Of a stretch of DNA of 32,667 nucleotides, positions 22,485 to 30,082 are shown one piece after another. The notes beneath the pieces were generated by a model. The model had not been told where the DNA came from. It did no database searches and saw only the letters and a program-made list of their open reading frames with translations. Within the stretch, counting starts at the first letter, position 1. Each line of letters begins with the position of its first letter. A program made the translations under genes and the position numbers. The DNA is from Candidatus Daviesbacteria bacterium RIFCSPLOWO2_01_FULL_39_12 (GTDB lineage: Bacteria > Patescibacteriota > Microgenomatia > Daviesbacterales > UBA10151), in NCBI GenBank assembly GCA_001776905.1, contig MFDM01000010.1, forward strand, positions 16,291 through 48,957, written 5' to 3'.

Positions 22485-23162
22485 CTAAAAATCTTCTTCT
22501 AATATCAGCGGACCCAAAATTTCAGCAGAGCTTTCTTTATAATTCTCTACAAAGCTTTGATAAGAAAGAATATCCTTTAAATCCTTTCTTTGCGCGCTTC
22601 TGAAATAGCTTAAAATTTCTTGAGGTTTTATCCAGCTGGCTTGTTTTTGACCTAGGTAATATGGGTAGCTGGAAAATTCCTTGAAGTTAATTATTTTGTG
22701 AGTGATTTTTGCAGGATTAAGATGGATATAGCGGGAAAGATGCAGGAGATATTCATCAGTTTCTATTAAAGTTGCTTTATACGTGTTTTGGAAAAGGGAA
22801 CCGACTCTTAGATATTTTTTGTTGAAGTACATAACATAAGCAGTGGCTAAACGTTTCATCAGCTTTACAATTCCGTCAGTTGTTTTCTGTTTTATTTGCA
22901 AATGGATATGATTTGGCATCAGGGCAAAAGCTAAAAGGTCTATCTCGGCAGATAGATTTAAGCGGATAAACTTTGCTATTCTAAGCCCGGGTAGATCCAG
23001 TTGCTTTAATTCCTCAATCGGTGAAAGGTAGAGTTTTAGGTAATGTAGGAAAACTATGCAGTCCTGCTCATCAAGAAAAATAGTACGTTTTTCTACCCCA
23101 CGGTTGTAAATGTGATAATAACCATCCTCAATGTAGTCTTTGATTATATTTTTAGACGGCAT
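22485..23162 (-). CDS. REP-associated tyrosine transposase (IS200-like Y1 family)
   Basis: Single-strand HUH/Y1 transposase of the RAYT type, 225 residues. Family segments are present in order: YYHIYNRGVEKRTIFLDEQD at the N-terminus, the HUH metal motif in MPNHIHLQI (HIH, about residues 88-90), the presumed catalytic Tyr in the helix LMKRLATAYVMYFNKKY, and the GSLFQNTYKA and LHLSRYIHLNPAK segments. It is full length with no frameshift, so it may be active. It is transcribed against uvrB and uvrA and is flanked by REP-like palindromes that are its likely substrates. Confidence 0.9.
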   Translation of the reverse strand: MPSKNIIKDYIEDGYYHIYNRGVEKRTIFLDEQDCIVFLHYLKLYLSPIEELKQLDLPGLRIAKFIRLNLSAEIDLLAFALMPNHIHLQIKQKTTDGIVKLMKRLATAYVMYFNKKYLRVGSLFQNTYKATLIETDEYLLHLSRYIHLNPAKITHKIINFKEFSSYPYYLGQKQASWIKPQEILSYFRSAQRKDLKDILSYQSFVENYKESSAEILGPLILEEDF

Positions 23163-23179
23163 TAATCGTATTGTATGTT

Positions 23180-23209
23180 AAGGTTGAACCTTCGTCAAGG
23201 TCCGACCTT
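23180..23209. repeat. Pair of REP-like 13-bp palindromes
   Basis: AAGGTTGAACCTT and AAGGTCCGACCTT each have 6-bp arms around one base and are 4 bp apart. A matching shorter palindrome, AGGTCGGACCT, is at 22456-22466 on the other side of the transposase gene. Confidence 0.75.
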
Positions 23210-23238
23210 GGTTGAGGTGTAACCTGAACAAATGATGA

Positions 23239-23271
23239 TTAAGGGATCAGATTAAAGAATTGGCCATATAG
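23239..23271 (+). pseudogene. Remnant of a uvrB 3' end
   Basis: These codons read LRDQIKELAI and stop, against IRDQIKELSV and stop at the true uvrB end (22398-22429). The first 13 nt from GGGATC are identical; after that the codons differ mostly by synonymous or conservative changes. It lies directly beyond the right end of the RAYT element and has in-frame stops just upstream, so it is not translated as part of a longer protein. Confidence 0.6.
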
Positions 23272-23332
23272 CCCCCTTTAAAAATCTTGTCAAATGGTTT
23301 ACAATGGTTCGGTATTTTTCGGGAATATTTGT

Positions 23333-26242
23333 ATGGCTATTGACAAAATCATCATTAAAGGTGCAAGAGAGCATAATCTCAAAAATATAGATTTAGAGAT
23401 CCCCAAGAACAAGTTAGTGGTTTTGACAGGTATTTCCGGTTCGGGTAAATCTTCTTTGGCTTTTGACACTCTTTATGCTGAAGGGCAAAGAAGGTACGTA
23501 GAGTCTCTTTCTGCCTATGCCCGGCAATTTTTAGGGGTGATGGATAAGCCGGATGTGGATCTAATTGAAGGTTTGTCTCCAGCTATTTCTATTGACCAAA
23601 AAGGGGTATCCCACAATCCCAGATCCACTGTCGGTACTACTACAGAAATTTATGATTATTTAAGGCTTTTATTTGCCCGGGTTGGCCATCCACATTGTCC
23701 TGTATGTAGTCGGGAAATAAGCAGGATGAGTGTGGAGCAGATAGTAGGACAGGTTACAGGGGACAGCGGGTCCCCGCAGGGGAGGGGGACAGGTAAAAGA
23801 GGAAGGCGCATAATGATTTTGGCTCCGGTTGTGAAGGATAGAAAGGGGGAATATTCCCAACTTTTTGAAGATCTAAGGAAAAAGGGCTTTTCCAAAGTCA
23901 GAGTTGATGGACAGATTAGGGATTTATCGGAAGATTTAGTTTTAATTAAGACAAACAAGCATACTATTGCTGCTGTAGTTGATAGATTAGTATTGGATAC
24001 AAAAGTTATTCGTGAACAACAATTTACCTCAAGATTGTCACAATCAATTGAGACAGCGCTTAAAATGGGTGAAGGATCTGTAATCGCTTCTGAAGTACTG
24101 GATGCCTCTTTGGAATTTCCTCAAAATCCAAAAAAGATGGATGACCATTTGTATTCGGAAAGATTTGCCTGTCCGGTAGACAATATTGCCTTATCGGAGA
24201 TTGAACCTAGACTGTTTTCTTTTAACTCTCCTCATGGGGCCTGTTCAACCTGTTCCGGCTTGGGAGCTTTATTGGAAATTGATCCCGAGATGGTTTTAAA
24301 TCCAATTCTTTCTATTGCTGAGGGGGGAATTTTACCCTGGCAAAAGCTGGCTACCCATGAAACCTGGTTTTCCCGCCTGATTGAAGCTGTAGGGAAGGAA
24401 TATGGCTTTGATTTAAGTACCAGGCTTGGGCAGTTATCCGAGAAAGCCAGAAATAGTTTACTTAATGGGGCAGGAGAAGAAGAATTCAGGGTGGAAGGCA
24501 GAAACAGGCAGGGTAAATGGACCCATTTTTATTCTACTTTCCAGGGCTTGGTCCCTTATTTAAAGGAGCGCTACCAGACTTCAGAGTCAGATTATGTTAA
24601 GGCAGAAATTGAGAAATATATGTATAAAGAAATTTGCCCAAAATGTCAGGGAGCCAGGCTTAAGGATGAGGCTTTATCTGTGGCGGTTGATGGTTTAAAT
24701 ATAGCGGAGGTGACCACCATGGCAATAGATGAGACTCTGGAATGGGTAAAAAAATTAAAACTTTCAGAAAGAGAAACTACAATTGCCAAGCCTATTTTAA
24801 AGGAAATCCAGGCCAGAGTTCAGTTTTTGATTGATGTGGGTTTGGATTATTTAACTTTGGATAGACCGGCCATGACTTTGGCAGGCGGGGAGTCACAAAG
24901 AATCAGGCTGGCCTCCCAAATAGGTTCAGGACTCTCCGGAGTTTTATATGTTTTAGATGAACCCTCAATTGGACTTCACCAAAGGGATAATTCCAGGCTG
25001 ATTGAAACTTTGAAAAAATTAAGAGATTTGGGTAATACTGTGATAGTTAACGAGCATGATGCGGAAATGATGCAGTCATCTGATTTAATGATTGAGATAG
25101 GACCGGGAGCAGGGGAGCACGGAGGGGAAATTGTGGCCATGGGATCCCCTGATCAGATTAAAAAAAATCCCCAATCCTTAACAGGTCAGTATCTATCAGG
25201 TAAAAAAGTGGTCAGAGTGGATGGAGAGTTGAGGCGAGAGCCAGTTGAAACTGGTCACCTTAAATTGATAGGTGCTCAAGAACATAATTTAAAAAATATT
25301 AACGTGGATTTTCCTTTGGGCCAATTTATAGCCATCACCGGTGTATCCGGTTCCGGTAAATCAACTTTAATCCATGATATTTTATATAAGGCTCTGGCTC
25401 AAAAAATTTATAGATCCAAGGAAAGGCCGGGGACTCACAAAGATTTGGAAGGGGTGGAGTATGTGGATAAAGTGGTTTTGGTTGATCAATCCCCCATCGG
25501 TAGGACTCCCCGTTCCAATCCGGCCACTTATACCGGAGCGTTTACTTTTATCAGAGATCTATTTGCCCAATCATCTGAAGCTAAAATCAGAGGTTATGGA
25601 CCGGGCAGATTTTCTTTTAATGTCAAGGGTGGTAGGTGTGAGGTTTGTGAAGGGGAAGGGCAACTTAAGATTGAGATGCAGTTTTTGCCGGATGTGTATG
25701 TGACTTGTGAATCTTGCAGTGGAGCCCGTTACAACAGAGAAGCATTGGAAATTCATTTTAAGGATAAAAATATAGCAGAAGTTTTAGCCATGAGTGTAGA
25801 AGAGGCACTAAGATTTTTTGAAAATATTCCCAATATTAAAAATAAGCTGCAGGTTCTAAATGATGTTGGTTTAGGATACATCAGATTAGGCCAGAGTGCC
25901 CCTACTTTATCCGGAGGCGAAGCTCAAAGGATTAAGCTGTCAGCAGAGCTGTCCAAACGTCCCACCGGCCACACGCTATACATTTTAGATGAACCAACCA
26001 CGGGTTTGCATTTTGCCGATATAGAAAGGCTACTTACTATCCTTCGCAGACTGGTTAACTATGGTAATACCGTAATAATCATTGAGCATAATTTGGATGT
26101 CATCAAAAATACAGACTGGGTCATAGATTTAGGCCCGGAAGGCGGGGATAAAGGCGGAAAAATCATTGCCGAAGGCACTCCGGCAAATATTGCCAAAATA
26201 AAATCCTCCTACACTGGCCAATACTTGGCTAGAATACTATAA
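23333..26242 (+). CDS. uvrA: UvrABC system protein A
   Basis: DNA-damage-recognition ATPase of nucleotide excision repair, 969 residues, close to the usual 940-960. Two ABC modules are seen: Walker [10 protein letters not shown] and GVSGSGKST, signatures [11 protein letters not shown] and [11 protein letters not shown], and Walker [14 protein letters not shown] and [13 protein letters not shown]. Zinc-finger cysteines occur in [29 protein letters not shown] and [11 protein letters not shown]...[10 protein letters not shown]. The ATG at 23333 gives [20 protein letters not shown], the standard N-terminus; an earlier ATG at 23294 adds 13 unsupported residues. A loop at about residues 140-155 ([15 protein letters not shown]) is encoded by a hairpin-containing insertion. 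Confidence 0.97.
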   Translation: MAIDKIIIKGAREHNLKNIDLEIPKNKLVVLTGISGSGKSSLAFDTLYAEGQRRYVESLSAYARQFLGVMDKPDVDLIEGLSPAISIDQKGVSHNPRSTVGTTTEIYDYLRLLFARVGHPHCPVCSREISRMSVEQIVGQVTGDSGSPQGRGTGKRGRRIMILAPVVKDRKGEYSQLFEDLRKKGFSKVRVDGQIRDLSEDLVLIKTNKHTIAAVVDRLVLDTKVIREQQFTSRLSQSIETALKMGEGSVIASEVLDASLEFPQNPKKMDDHLYSERFACPVDNIALSEIEPRLFSFNSPHGACSTCSGLGALLEIDPEMVLNPILSIAEGGILPWQKLATHETWFSRLIEAVGKEYGFDLSTRLGQLSEKARNSLLNGAGEEEFRVEGRNRQGKWTHFYSTFQGLVPYLKERYQTSESDYVKAEIEKYMYKEICPKCQGARLKDEALSVAVDGLNIAEVTTMAIDETLEWVKKLKLSERETTIAKPILKEIQARVQFLIDVGLDYLTLDRPAMTLAGGESQRIRLASQIGSGLSGVLYVLDEPSIGLHQRDNSRLIETLKKLRDLGNTVIVNEHDAEMMQSSDLMIEIGPGAGEHGGEIVAMGSPDQIKKNPQSLTGQYLSGKKVVRVDGELRREPVETGHLKLIGAQEHNLKNINVDFPLGQFIAITGVSGSGKSTLIHDILYKALAQKIYRSKERPGTHKDLEGVEYVDKVVLVDQSPIGRTPRSNPATYTGAFTFIRDLFAQSSEAKIRGYGPGRFSFNVKGGRCEVCEGEGQLKIEMQFLPDVYVTCESCSGARYNREALEIHFKDKNIAEVLAMSVEEALRFFENIPNIKNKLQVLNDVGLGYIRLGQSAPTLSGGEAQRIKLSAELSKRPTGHTLYILDEPTTGLHFADIERLLTILRRLVNYGNTVIIIEHNLDVIKNTDWVIDLGPEGGDKGGKIIAEGTPANIAKIKSSYTGQYLARIL
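23747..23794. repeat. Hairpin insertion inside uvrA bounded by 8-bp direct repeats
   Basis: GGACAGGT occurs at 23747-23754 and 23787-23794. Between them GGGGAC (23759-23764) pairs with GTCCCC (23770-23775) around AGCGG. The encoded Gly/Arg-rich loop replaces a region that is short and acidic in typical UvrA. Confidence 0.6.
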
Positions 26243-26262
26243 ACTTCCGTGCAATAACAGGT

Positions 26263-26268
26263 TAAAAT
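26263..26268 (+). promoter_or_regulatory. -10 box of the transglutaminase-like gene
   Basis: TAAAAT ends 9 nt before the ATG at 26278; a second box-like TACAAT directly abuts that ATG. Initiation at 26278 or at the ATG at 26284 is possible. Confidence 0.4.
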
Positions 26269-26277
26269 TGCTACAAT

Positions 26278-28194
26278 ATGGGGATGTTTAAGAAGCTTTT
26301 ACTCCATATTTCTGTTTTTTTCTTGTTAGTTGTTACCTTCCCCTTCGGGGGCCCCTTGTCACCTTCTGCCCTTGCAGAAGAAAAACAAGCGGAGTTTTCC
26401 ACCACTTATGATGTTTTGTATGATGTAGCTGAGGATGGTATTACCACTGTTACTGAAAAAATTACCTTAAAAAATTTAACTTCCGAATATTTTGCCAAGG
26501 AGTTTAAATTAACCATCGGTGCCACCCAAATTTCCGATATTTTAGCATCTGATCCCTCAGGTTCTTTGGATGTACAATCAGAGCAAAAAGATTCCGCTAC
26601 TATAATTTCAGTCAAATTCAATCAGCAGGTGGCAGGTTTGGGTAAGGCACTTCCCTGGAGCCTGCAGTTTAAATCCAAGGATTTTGCGGAAAAAACAGGT
26701 AAAGTTTGGGAAGTCAGAGCCCCCAAAGTTTCCTCCTCTGTTAATTTGGAAGGATATAATTTGACTATTTCTGTTCCTGCAAGTTTCGGGGAACCCACTC
26801 TGATCAGCCCCACTCCCAAAACTCAGACAGTTTCGCAAGGTAAGCTGTTTTTAACGTTTGACAAAGAACAACTTAAAGAATCCGGTGTTTCTGCCAGCTT
26901 CGGCAACTATCAACTGTTCGATTTTGATCTGAAATACCATCTTAAAAACGATAACTTAATAACAATCCTAACAAATATTGCTTTGCCTCCGGATACCTTT
27001 TATCAAGATGTGGTGTTTTATTTAATAGAACCTAAACCAATTAATGTAACGGCGGATGATGATGGTAATTATTTGGCCTGGTATAGACTTAACCGGGGAC
27101 AAAAAACGGACATTAGGGTTTTGGGTTCGGCCAAATTATATACCAAACCCAAGGTCAAAAATCCCGCTCTTTCTGCAGATTTGAGAAAAAAATACACTTC
27201 CTCGCAAAAGTATTGGGAAAAAGATAACCCCCAAATTGTATCCCAACTATCCCAAATCCTGGGACCTGAACCAAAAACCAAGGAAGAGACTGTTAAACTA
27301 ATTTATAGGTTTGTGGTTAATAATCTAAAATATGATCAGGCCAGGCTTAAAGGGAACATAGAAAGATACGGAGCCGTGACAGCGCTAAATAATGCGGAAG
27401 GGGCGGTTTGCATGGAGTTTACCGACTTATTTATCGCTCTAGCCAGAGCTGCGGAAATTCCGGCCAGAGAGCTGGATGGATATGCTCATACAGCCAATCC
27501 CAAATTAAGACCGCTATCTTTAACAAAGGATATTCTCCATGCTTGGCCGGAATATTGGGATGAAAAATTGGGCTGGGTGATGGTAGACCCTACCTGGGAA
27601 AATACCACCGGCGGAGTGGATTATTTTTCTAAGCTTGATCTGAATCATTTTGTTTTTGCCATCAAGGGCATGTCATCAACCCAACCAGTCCCCGCAGGTT
27701 CGTACAAGTTTGATGGGGAAGATAGCCAGGATGTATCAGTTCAACTGACTGAGCAGGATTTTTTGGGTAAACCTCAGTTGACGCTAACCGCCGAGGTAAG
27801 AGAACCGATATTGGCAGGTTTACCGGCCAAGATTTTGGTCAAGATAAGTAATGTTGGCAACTCGATTCTCCCTCAAAGCAGTATAAAATTGCAGAGTAAT
27901 AAGCTGATTATTTTAGATAATGAAGGAAAAAGAGTTGGGCCGCTGCCTGCTTTTGGTAGTGCGGATTTTGAATTCAATATCAGGACTAAATCCTTTTTCG
28001 AATCATTTGATGAGCAAATTAATATTTTGGTAGGCCCTCAGAAGTTTACTAAAGATGTAAAGGTAGCTTCAATTTTTGTATTGGGAAATATTCCGCTGCT
28101 TTTAATTGGCTCACTATTTTTGATGATGGCCATTTATGGGGTTGTTTTGGGAATACTCATCTACAGAAAAAGATTTTTAAAACATGATTCCTGA
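26278..28194 (+). CDS. Exported transglutaminase-like protein, membrane-anchored
   Basis: 638 residues with a signal peptide ending near ALAEEK (about residue 33), an N-terminal beta-rich region with weak similarity to surface modules, a transglutaminase-like (papain-fold) domain at about residues 325-450, a beta-sandwich of about 120 residues and a C-terminal membrane helix (NIPLLLIGSLFLMMAIYGVVLGILIY) with a basic tail. The catalytic triad is visible: Cys378 in EGAVCMEF, His421 in LHAWPEYW and Asp437 in MVDPTW. Such domains in bacteria are often proteases or cross-linking enzymes acting outside the cell. Its last 11 bp overlap uvrC, so the two are probably co-transcribed despite unrelated roles. 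A CCCCTTCGGGG hairpin (26340-26350) lies within the signal peptide codons. Confidence 0.85.
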   Translation: MGMFKKLLLHISVFFLLVVTFPFGGPLSPSALAEEKQAEFSTTYDVLYDVAEDGITTVTEKITLKNLTSEYFAKEFKLTIGATQISDILASDPSGSLDVQSEQKDSATIISVKFNQQVAGLGKALPWSLQFKSKDFAEKTGKVWEVRAPKVSSSVNLEGYNLTISVPASFGEPTLISPTPKTQTVSQGKLFLTFDKEQLKESGVSASFGNYQLFDFDLKYHLKNDNLITILTNIALPPDTFYQDVVFYLIEPKPINVTADDDGNYLAWYRLNRGQKTDIRVLGSAKLYTKPKVKNPALSADLRKKYTSSQKYWEKDNPQIVSQLSQILGPEPKTKEETVKLIYRFVVNNLKYDQARLKGNIERYGAVTALNNAEGAVCMEFTDLFIALARAAEIPARELDGYAHTANPKLRPLSLTKDILHAWPEYWDEKLGWVMVDPTWENTTGGVDYFSKLDLNHFVFAIKGMSSTQPVPAGSYKFDGEDSQDVSVQLTEQDFLGKPQLTLTAEVREPILAGLPAKILVKISNVGNSILPQSSIKLQSNKLIILDNEGKRVGPLPAFGSADFEFNIRTKSFFESFDEQINILVGPQKFTKDVKVASIFVLGNIPLLLIGSLFLMMAIYGVVLGILIYRKRFLKHDS

Positions 28195-29440
28195 TTTCAT
28201 TGACAGGTCAAAGCTGCCGCACAAAAGCGGGGTGTATCTTTTCAAGAATACTCAGAGCGAAGTTTTATATGTGGGTAAGGCCATTGATTTATACCACAGA
28301 GTTGCCAGTTATTTTAGCGGAAACCATGATACTAAAACTTCAGCCTTGGTAAATGATATTGGGAGCGTAGAAACAATCCTCGTTGAATCAGAGTTGGAGG
28401 CTCTAATTTTAGAAGCAAATCTCATAAAAAAACACCTGCCTCCTTTTAATGTCAAGCTGACTGATGATAAAGACTATTTATATATTGGAATTACCAAAGA
28501 TGACTTTCCCAAAATAATTACATTGAGAAAGAAAAACCTAAGGAGTGTAAAAAAATATTTTGGCCCATTCCCTTCTGCAAAGACTGTTAGAAATACCTTG
28601 AAACTTTTAAGAAGAGTTTTTCCCTGGTGTTCAGCCTCGCAAGGCCAGGCCTTGCGAGCGTGTTTCTACTATCATCTCGGCTTGTGCCCAGGAGTGTGTG
28701 TTGGGTTAGTCAGTAAAGAGGAATACAACAAAACCATCAAGCGTTTTTCTAAATTTATGGATGGGAAGAAAGAAAAACTAGTGGAAGATCTAATAAAAGA
28801 GATGACGCAAGCATCAAAGGGACAGAAATTTGAAGAGGCTGCAAAAGTAAAAAAAGTGATTGAGGGAATAAATTATTTAACCCAATCAAACAGAGTTCAA
28901 GCTTATTTGGAGAATCCAAATTTTCTGGAGGATGAAAAAAAACAAGCTCTGATAGAACTTAAGAAGGATTTAAATTTAACAGAATTGCCCCGAAGAATAG
29001 AAGGCTATGATATTTCCAATATTCAGGGAAAGGAAGCCACCGGCTCTTTGGTGGTACTAACTGATGGGGAAATTGATAAATCCCAGTATAAAAAATTTAA
29101 AATCAGAGCTTCCGGTAGACCAAACGATGTGGGGATGATGAAGGAGATGATAAAGAGACGTTTAAACCATCCAGAATGGCCTTTGCCGGATTTAATTATT
29201 GTTGATGGAGGTAGGGGACAGGCAAATGCAGCAAAATTCGAAATTCGAAATTCGAAATTCGAAATTCCTGTTTTTGGGCTGGCCAAAAGGCTGGAGTGGT
29301 TATATCCTCCTGAAAGGGAGGTAGTTAAATTATCCCGGAAAAGCTTGTCTTTAAAGCTGTTGCAAAAAATCAGAGACGAAGCCCACAGGTTCGCCCTCGT
29401 CTACCATAGAAAACTTCGTGGTAGAATATTATTCAGATGA
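28184..29440 (+). CDS. uvrC: UvrABC system protein C, short form without HhH domain
   Basis: Dual-incision nuclease of nucleotide excision repair. The 418 residues compare with about 600 for typical UvrC. The GIY-YIG domain (GVYLFKN and VLYVGKAIDLYHRV, residues 17-40), the Cys-containing linker (CFYYHLGLCPGVC), the UVR motif (GQKFEEAAKVKKVIEGI) and the RNase H-like nuclease core (EGYDISNIQG, YKKFKIR, PDLIIVDGGRGQ, DEAHRFAL) are all present. The protein ends at YHRKLRGR, so the tandem helix-hairpin-helix DNA-binding tail is missing. The coding sequence holds two repeat-derived segments, a palindrome at 28636 and a heptamer array at 29234. The ATG overlaps the previous gene; the next gene starts on its stop (ATGA). 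Confidence 0.95.
   Translation: MIPDFIDRSKLPHKSGVYLFKNTQSEVLYVGKAIDLYHRVASYFSGNHDTKTSALVNDIGSVETILVESELEALILEANLIKKHLPPFNVKLTDDKDYLYIGITKDDFPKIITLRKKNLRSVKKYFGPFPSAKTVRNTLKLLRRVFPWCSASQGQALRACFYYHLGLCPGVCVGLVSKEEYNKTIKRFSKFMDGKKEKLVEDLIKEMTQASKGQKFEEAAKVKKVIEGINYLTQSNRVQAYLENPNFLEDEKKQALIELKKDLNLTELPRRIEGYDISNIQGKEATGSLVVLTDGEIDKSQYKKFKIRASGRPNDVGMMKEMIKRRLNHPEWPLPDLIIVDGGRGQANAAKFEIRNSKFEIPVFGLAKRLEWLYPPEREVVKLSRKSLSLKLLQKIRDEAHRFALVYHRKLRGRILFR
28636..28658. repeat. 23-bp palindrome inside uvrC
   Basis: CTCGCAAGGCC, a single A and GGCCTTGCGAG form perfect 11-bp arms. It encodes SQGQALR in the loop ahead of the Cys-containing region. Confidence 0.85.
29234..29268 (+). repeat. Heptamer array inside uvrC
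   Basis: Four exact copies of AAATTCG and a fifth ending in C (AAATTCC). Because 7 is not a multiple of 3 the reading frame cycles, giving KFEIRNSKFEIP within the nuclease domain between GGRGQANA and VFGLAKR. Confidence 0.9.
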
Positions 29441-29838
29441 AGACTTTGCTGCGCTATTATGTAATTAATTTGGCCTCTTTGTGGGCGACTGCCAGCTTAA
29501 TTGGCGGATTAAAGTATTCGGGCGGCATCAGCACTCTTTTAACAGGTGGCTTAGTTTTTACCATCATCAATATCATCCTGGTTCCCCTACTAAAGGTACT
29601 GCTCCTACCGCTTAACATCCTGACTTTAGGTTTGTTTGCCTGGATTACTAATGTGCTGGCCTTGTTCATTTTGACTAAAACGGTGCCTACTTTTACACTT
29701 TCGCCTTATTATTTCAAGGGATTTTCCTTATATGGTTTCTCGCTGCAGGAGTTTGAACTTAACACTTTTTTGGTGGCGGTGGTGGCATCGCTACTGATCG
29801 GCATTATCACTCATTTCCTGCACTGGTTATCCCATTAA
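29437..29838 (+). CDS. Small four-helix membrane protein (phage holin 4_2/YvlD-like family)
   Basis: 133 residues, almost entirely hydrophobic with four predicted membrane helices (about residues 8-25, 33-60, 62-82 and 110-130). The layout, with a conserved NIILVPLLKVLLLPLNILTLGLFAWITNVLALFIL core, matches the membrane-protein family containing Bacillus YvlD, named after phage holins but mostly chromosomal and of unknown role. It overlaps the uvrC stop by 4 bp (ATGA), indicating coupled translation. Its link to DNA repair is probably only operon membership. Confidence 0.75.
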   Translation: MKTLLRYYVINLASLWATASLIGGLKYSGGISTLLTGGLVFTIINIILVPLLKVLLLPLNILTLGLFAWITNVLALFILTKTVPTFTLSPYYFKGFSLYGFSLQEFELNTFLVAVVASLLIGIITHFLHWLSH

Positions 29839-29847
29839 AAGATAGTG

Positions 29848-29853
29848 TATAAT
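29848..29853 (+). promoter_or_regulatory. -10 box of secG
   Basis: A perfect TATAAT ends 12 nt before the ATG at 29866, fixing that codon as the start over the in-frame GTG at 29845. Confidence 0.5.
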
Positions 29854-29865
29854 GTGCCGAATATC

Positions 29866-30081
29866 ATGAAAACAGCTATTTTTCTTATTCAGATAATTGT
29901 GGCAGTATTAGTTATTGGAGTGATCATGCTGCAACAAAAAGGGACTGGTCTGGGTTCAACTTTTGGAGGCGAGCTGTCTTTTTACCGAACCAGAAGAGGA
30001 GCGGAAAAGATGATTTTTTATCTGACAATTGGACTGGTCTGCTTATTTATTGCCCTATCTATTATAGGTTTGGTTGTTTAA
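29866..30081 (+). CDS. secG: Preprotein translocase subunit SecG
   Basis: Small SecYEG-associated protein that aids export through the Sec channel. Its 71 residues have the usual SecG form: a first membrane helix (IFLIQIIVAVLVIGVIMLQ), the conserved cytoplasmic loop (QQKGTGLGSTFGGE, FYRTRRGAEK) and a second helix (LTIGLVCLFIALSIIGLVV). It serves the many exported proteins encoded nearby. The solute-binding protein gene begins one base after its stop. Confidence 0.9.
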   Translation: MKTAIFLIQIIVAVLVIGVIMLQQKGTGLGSTFGGELSFYRTRRGAEKMIFYLTIGLVCLFIALSIIGLVV

Positions 30082-30082
30082 G

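Larger units (their letters stand above)
22434..23230. mobile_element. RAYT-type element with 9-bp terminal inverted repeats
   Basis: TGTTCAGGT (22434-22442) and ACCTGAACA (23222-23230) are perfect inverted repeats enclosing a single Y1 transposase gene. Inside them the 12-bp direct repeat CTTGGTTGAGGT occurs at 22448-22459 and 23207-23218. Short palindromes stand at 22456-22466 (AGGTCGGACCT), 23180-23192 (AAGGTTGAACCTT) and 23197-23209 (AAGGTCCGACCTT). The boundaries are inferred from these repeats alone. The element separates uvrB from uvrA. Confidence 0.7.

Noticed and set aside
22404-23253. Simple target-site duplication of 13 bp (GGGATCAGATTAA) by the RAYT element
   Set aside because: The similarity continues at the protein level past the identical 13 nt (KELSV versus KELAI, both followed by a stop), which a target duplication would not explain. 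Y1 transposases also do not normally make target duplications.
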